A stretch of DNA of 64,000 nt, taken from contig NZ_OU957226.1 in assembly GCF_918731615.1 (NCBI RefSeq), positions 3,535,501-3,599,500 on the forward strand, in the 5' to 3' direction. The notes beneath the pieces were generated by a model. The model was not told the DNA's origin. It was given only the letters and a program-made list of their open reading frames with translations, and did not search any database. This document shows, piece after piece, positions 61,563 through 64,000 of the stretch; position 1 is the stretch's first letter; each line of letters starts with the position of its first letter. A program made the translations under genes and the position numbers. The stretch is from Flavobacterium sp. CECT 9288. GTDB lineage: Bacteria; Bacteroidota; Bacteroidia; Flavobacteriales; Flavobacteriaceae.

Positions 61563-62732
61563 TTAAAGCATCTTATTTTGTTTTTTTAGTTTAAGCGGTT
61601 TGAGGTTGAACTTGAGCCATAAAAACCCAATTGTTCCTGCAATAAAAGAGGCTATTAAAATGGCAATTTTAGAGTAAGTAATTACTTCTTCACCATCGTT
61701 TTTAAAAGCCAATAATGTGATAAAGATAGACATGGTAAATCCTATGCCGCCAAGCATTCCTGCGCCCAGAATACTACTCCATTTTAAATCCTTGGGCAGT
61801 GTACAAATACCTACACTTACCGCTAGAAAGGAGAATAACCATATTCCCAAAGGCTTTCCTATAACAAGTCCTAAAATGATTCCTATCGTGTTGGCATGAT
61901 TTAAACCTTCTTGCCAGTTAGCACTAATTGCAATTCCTGTATTGGCAATAGCAAACAATGGTAGGATAAAAAACGCTACCGGATAATGCAAAAAGTGTTG
62001 CAAACGGTAAGAAGAAGTTTTTTTGCTTCCATCTCCAAACGGGATCACAAAGGCCAATAATACTCCTGTTATGGTAGCATGTACTCCTGAATTTAGCATG
62101 AAGTACCACATGGCTGCTCCTCCTATCAAGTATGGATAGAGTTGGTGCACGTTGCGTCTGTTAAAAATGAACAAAATCCCCATAATGGCAAATGCAATTC
62201 CTAGATTGATGTAGTCAATACTTTCCGTGTAAAATACAGCAATGACTATTATAGCTCCTAAATCATCAATGACTGCCAATGCGGTTAAGAAAATTTTTAA
62301 TGAAGTAGGAACTCTTTTGCCTAAAAGCGATAAAATTCCTATTGCAAACGCAATGTCTGTAGCCATAGGAATTCCAGCTCCGTTTTGTGTAATGGTACCA
62401 AAGTTTAGCAATAAAAAAATCCCTGCCGGTACCAGCATTCCTCCCAAAGCCCCAAAAATGGGTAAAGCCGCATCTTTAATACTCGATAATTCTCCTTGAT
62501 ATATTTCTCGTTCTAATTCTAAACCTATCAATAAAAAGAAAATAGTCATTAAACCATCATTAATCCAGTGGGTAATAGAATGGTGTGCAATTTCAGTTTC
62601 CCAAAATGCAATATAATTGTTTTGTACTGCTGAGTTAGCCAATGCAATGGATAGTAAAGTCACAAAAAGTAATAAGATACCTCCTGCTTTTTCACTTTCA
62701 AAAAAGGCTTTAAATGTTTTAGTTACTTTCAT
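61563..62732 (-). CDS. nhaA: Na+/H+ antiporter NhaA
   Basis: A 389-residue inner-membrane antiporter for sodium and pH homeostasis, with about twelve transmembrane helices. It shows the family motifs GIPMATDIAFAIGILSLLG, TALAVIDDLGAI (the paired Asp of the ion site) and the NDGLMTIFFLLIGLELEREI start (in parts). Full length. Faces the converging hypothetical gene, with a separate 5' region of 135 bases. Confidence 0.95.
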   Translation of the reverse strand: MKVTKTFKAFFESEKAGGILLLFVTLLSIALANSAVQNNYIAFWETEIAHHSITHWINDGLMTIFFLLIGLELEREIYQGELSSIKDAALPIFGALGGMLVPAGIFLLLNFGTITQNGAGIPMATDIAFAIGILSLLGKRVPTSLKIFLTALAVIDDLGAIIVIAVFYTESIDYINLGIAFAIMGILFIFNRRNVHQLYPYLIGGAAMWYFMLNSGVHATITGVLLAFVIPFGDGSKKTSSYRLQHFLHYPVAFFILPLFAIANTGIAISANWQEGLNHANTIGIILGLVIGKPLGIWLFSFLAVSVGICTLPKDLKWSSILGAGMLGGIGFTMSIFITLLAFKNDGEEVITYSKIAILIASFIAGTIGFLWLKFNLKPLKLKKQNKML

Positions 62733-62867
62733 TATTTATTTTGAGTTTGCTTTGTTGGAGAGCGGATAATACAAAGTACAAATTTACAATTTTAAAGGCT
62801 TATGGCATTCGTTTACTCCATAAACCGTATTTTTTTTGTTTATTTGAGTAATCAAAATTTAGAACAT

Positions 62868-64000
62868 ATGGCTATCAATATCCTTCACATAGACAGCAAT
62901 CATCCTGTACTCTGGGATCAACTTCAAGCTGCTGGTTTTCATAATCACAGTGATTATGTTTCTTCAAAAGAGGAAATTGAATCTAAAATTGAGGATTATC
63001 ACGGAATCGTGATTAGAAGTCGTTTTAAGATTGACAAAATATTTTTAGACAAGGCAACAAATTTACAGTTTATAGCACGTGTGGGTGCTGGATTAGAAAG
63101 TATTGATTGTGATTATGCTACGCAAAAGGGCATTGCGCTTATAGCCGCACCCGAAGGTAATAGGAATGCAGTAGCAGAGCATTCGTTAGGAATGATTCTG
63201 TCATTGTTCAATAACTTGAATCAAGCGGATCAAGAAATTAGAGCAGGACAGTGGAATAGAGAAAGTAATAGAGGTCATGAGCTAGATGGCAAAACAGTAG
63301 GTATTATTGGCTACGGAAATATGGGAAAATCTTTTGCCAAAAAACTTCGAGGTTTTGATGTAAAAGTACTTTGCTACGACATTCTAGAAAACGTAGGCGA
63401 TGCCAATGCGAAACAAGTAACACTCGATACATTTCAGCAAGAAGTTGATGTGCTGAGCTTACACGTTCCTTGGACTCCAGAAACTGATAAAATGATCGAC
63501 GCATCCTTTATCAATAACTTTGCAAAGCCATTTTGGATTATCAACACCTCACGCGGGAACAATCTAGTCACCCAAGATTTGGTAGCAGCTTTACAAGCAG
63601 GAAAAATTCTTGGTGCGGGTCTTGATGTTTTGGAATATGAAAAACTTTCTTTTGAAACTCTTTTCAGTGACAAAAATACTCCCGAAGCGTTTCAATATTT
63701 ACTGCAAGCTAAAAATGTAATTTTAACGCCTCATATTGCGGGTTGGACTGTGGAAAGTAAGGAACGATTAGCACAAGTTATTGTAGATAAAATAAAAGCA
63801 AAGTATTTTGGTCAAGCCAAAGATATCGAGCCAGAAGAGCTCGTAACTGGAATTGGAGGTTTCTTTTTTAAGTCCAATGCCCCTAAAGGTTTAACGGCTT
63901 GGTACGAAAAGCATTTGGGTTTAAAAACAGATCAATACGGAGCTACTTTTTGGTGGAAAGATAAGAACGGCGCGGATTGTTCTACCCAATGGTCGCCTTT
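62868..64000 (+). CDS. 2-hydroxyacid dehydrogenase fused to a VOC domain (3' end cut)
   Basis: Open from ATG 62868 to the window end, 377 residues seen. Residues 1-310 form a D-isomer 2-hydroxyacid dehydrogenase like SerA: FIARVGAGLESID, the NAD motif GIIGYGNMGKSFAKKL and the ending LTPHIAGW with catalytic His. Then, without a stop codon, EELVTGIGGFFFKSNAPKGL and AWYEKHLGLKTDQYG give the start of a glyoxalase/VOC domain (about residue 325 on). The joint was checked in frame. It is either a true fusion or a lost stop codon between two genes. The C-terminus lies outside the window. Confidence 0.85.
   Translation, partial: MAINILHIDSNHPVLWDQLQAAGFHNHSDYVSSKEEIESKIEDYHGIVIRSRFKIDKIFLDKATNLQFIARVGAGLESIDCDYATQKGIALIAAPEGNRNAVAEHSLGMILSLFNNLNQADQEIRAGQWNRESNRGHELDGKTVGIIGYGNMGKSFAKKLRGFDVKVLCYDILENVGDANAKQVTLDTFQQEVDVLSLHVPWTPETDKMIDASFINNFAKPFWIINTSRGNNLVTQDLVAALQAGKILGAGLDVLEYEKLSFETLFSDKNTPEAFQYLLQAKNVILTPHIAGWTVESKERLAQVIVDKIKAKYFGQAKDIEPEELVTGIGGFFFKSNAPKGLTAWYEKHLGLKTDQYGATFWWKDKNGADCSTQWSP

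Noticed and set aside
1..64000. tRNA or rRNA genes
   Set aside because: No cloverleaf with the usual TTCRANNC loop or rRNA-like stretch was recognised by reading; a tRNAscan-SE run would settle it.

Overview
The window reads as AT-rich chromosomal DNA of a Flavobacterium-like member of the Bacteroidota (Flavobacteriaceae). Pointers are the gliding-motility lipoprotein GldH beside RicT, TonB-dependent receptors, many SPI/SPII signal peptides, a crtY lycopene cyclase, the flavobacterial order serS-TPR-DUF4286-rsmA-mgtE, and promoters of the Bacteroidota type (TTG, about 19 bases, TAnnTTTG). No rRNA, tRNA, transposase, integrase or CRISPR array was recognised.

Layout. 1-11 kb (mostly minus strand): acetoacetate CoA-transferase pair, a class A penicillin-binding protein with gldH and ricT, the tRNA hydroxylase TrhO, an orphan hypothetical gene, a bacilliredoxin, lycopene cyclase and a fasciclin protein. 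11-25 kb is a metal-homeostasis island: a TonB receptor, an AztD-like beta-propeller lipoprotein and a partner lipoprotein, a COG0523 GTPase and a MerC-like membrane protein, the zinc repressor Zur, a DtxR-family regulator with a ZIP transporter, a FecA-like receptor, FeoB, FeoA and a 42-residue FeoB-associated Cys-rich peptide. Four copies of TGCAA-N5-TTGCA lie in pairs on the -33 and -7 elements of two promoters, and TTTAGA/TCTAAA palindromes precede the DtxR gene and the first TonB receptor. This suggests a Zur regulon (zinc) interleaved with a DtxR-type regulon (iron or manganese).

25-36 kb: an M13 peptidase, then an array of two tandem polymorphic-toxin cassettes. Each has a lipoprotein toxin with a C-terminal AHH nuclease domain, an Imm11/DUF1629-like immunity gene and a second small unlike gene overlapping it by 14 bases. 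The first 345 residues of both toxins and about 540 bases of upstream DNA are nearly identical (a direct repeat of about 1.58 kb), while the toxin tips and downstream genes diverge. The duplicated upstream DNA carries a decayed lipoprotein gene.

36-51 kb: a DMT transporter, an SDR, an M28 membrane peptidase, a GNAT-nitrilase fusion, a short ssb, an HDAC-like deacetylase, a CAT-like acetyltransferase, an OmpA-family porin, a HAD hydrolase, an ATP-grasp/SDR fusion and metG. 51-64 kb (mostly plus strand): a secreted DinB-like protein, small conserved genes, serS, a TPR protein, DUF4286, rsmA, mgtE, proC, nhaA (minus), and a 2-hydroxyacid dehydrogenase fused in frame to a VOC domain, cut by the window end.

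Several intergenic regions carry members of a dispersed repeat with two conserved flanks and a variable hairpin between them (at least five full and two partial copies); copies bound the toxin cassettes.
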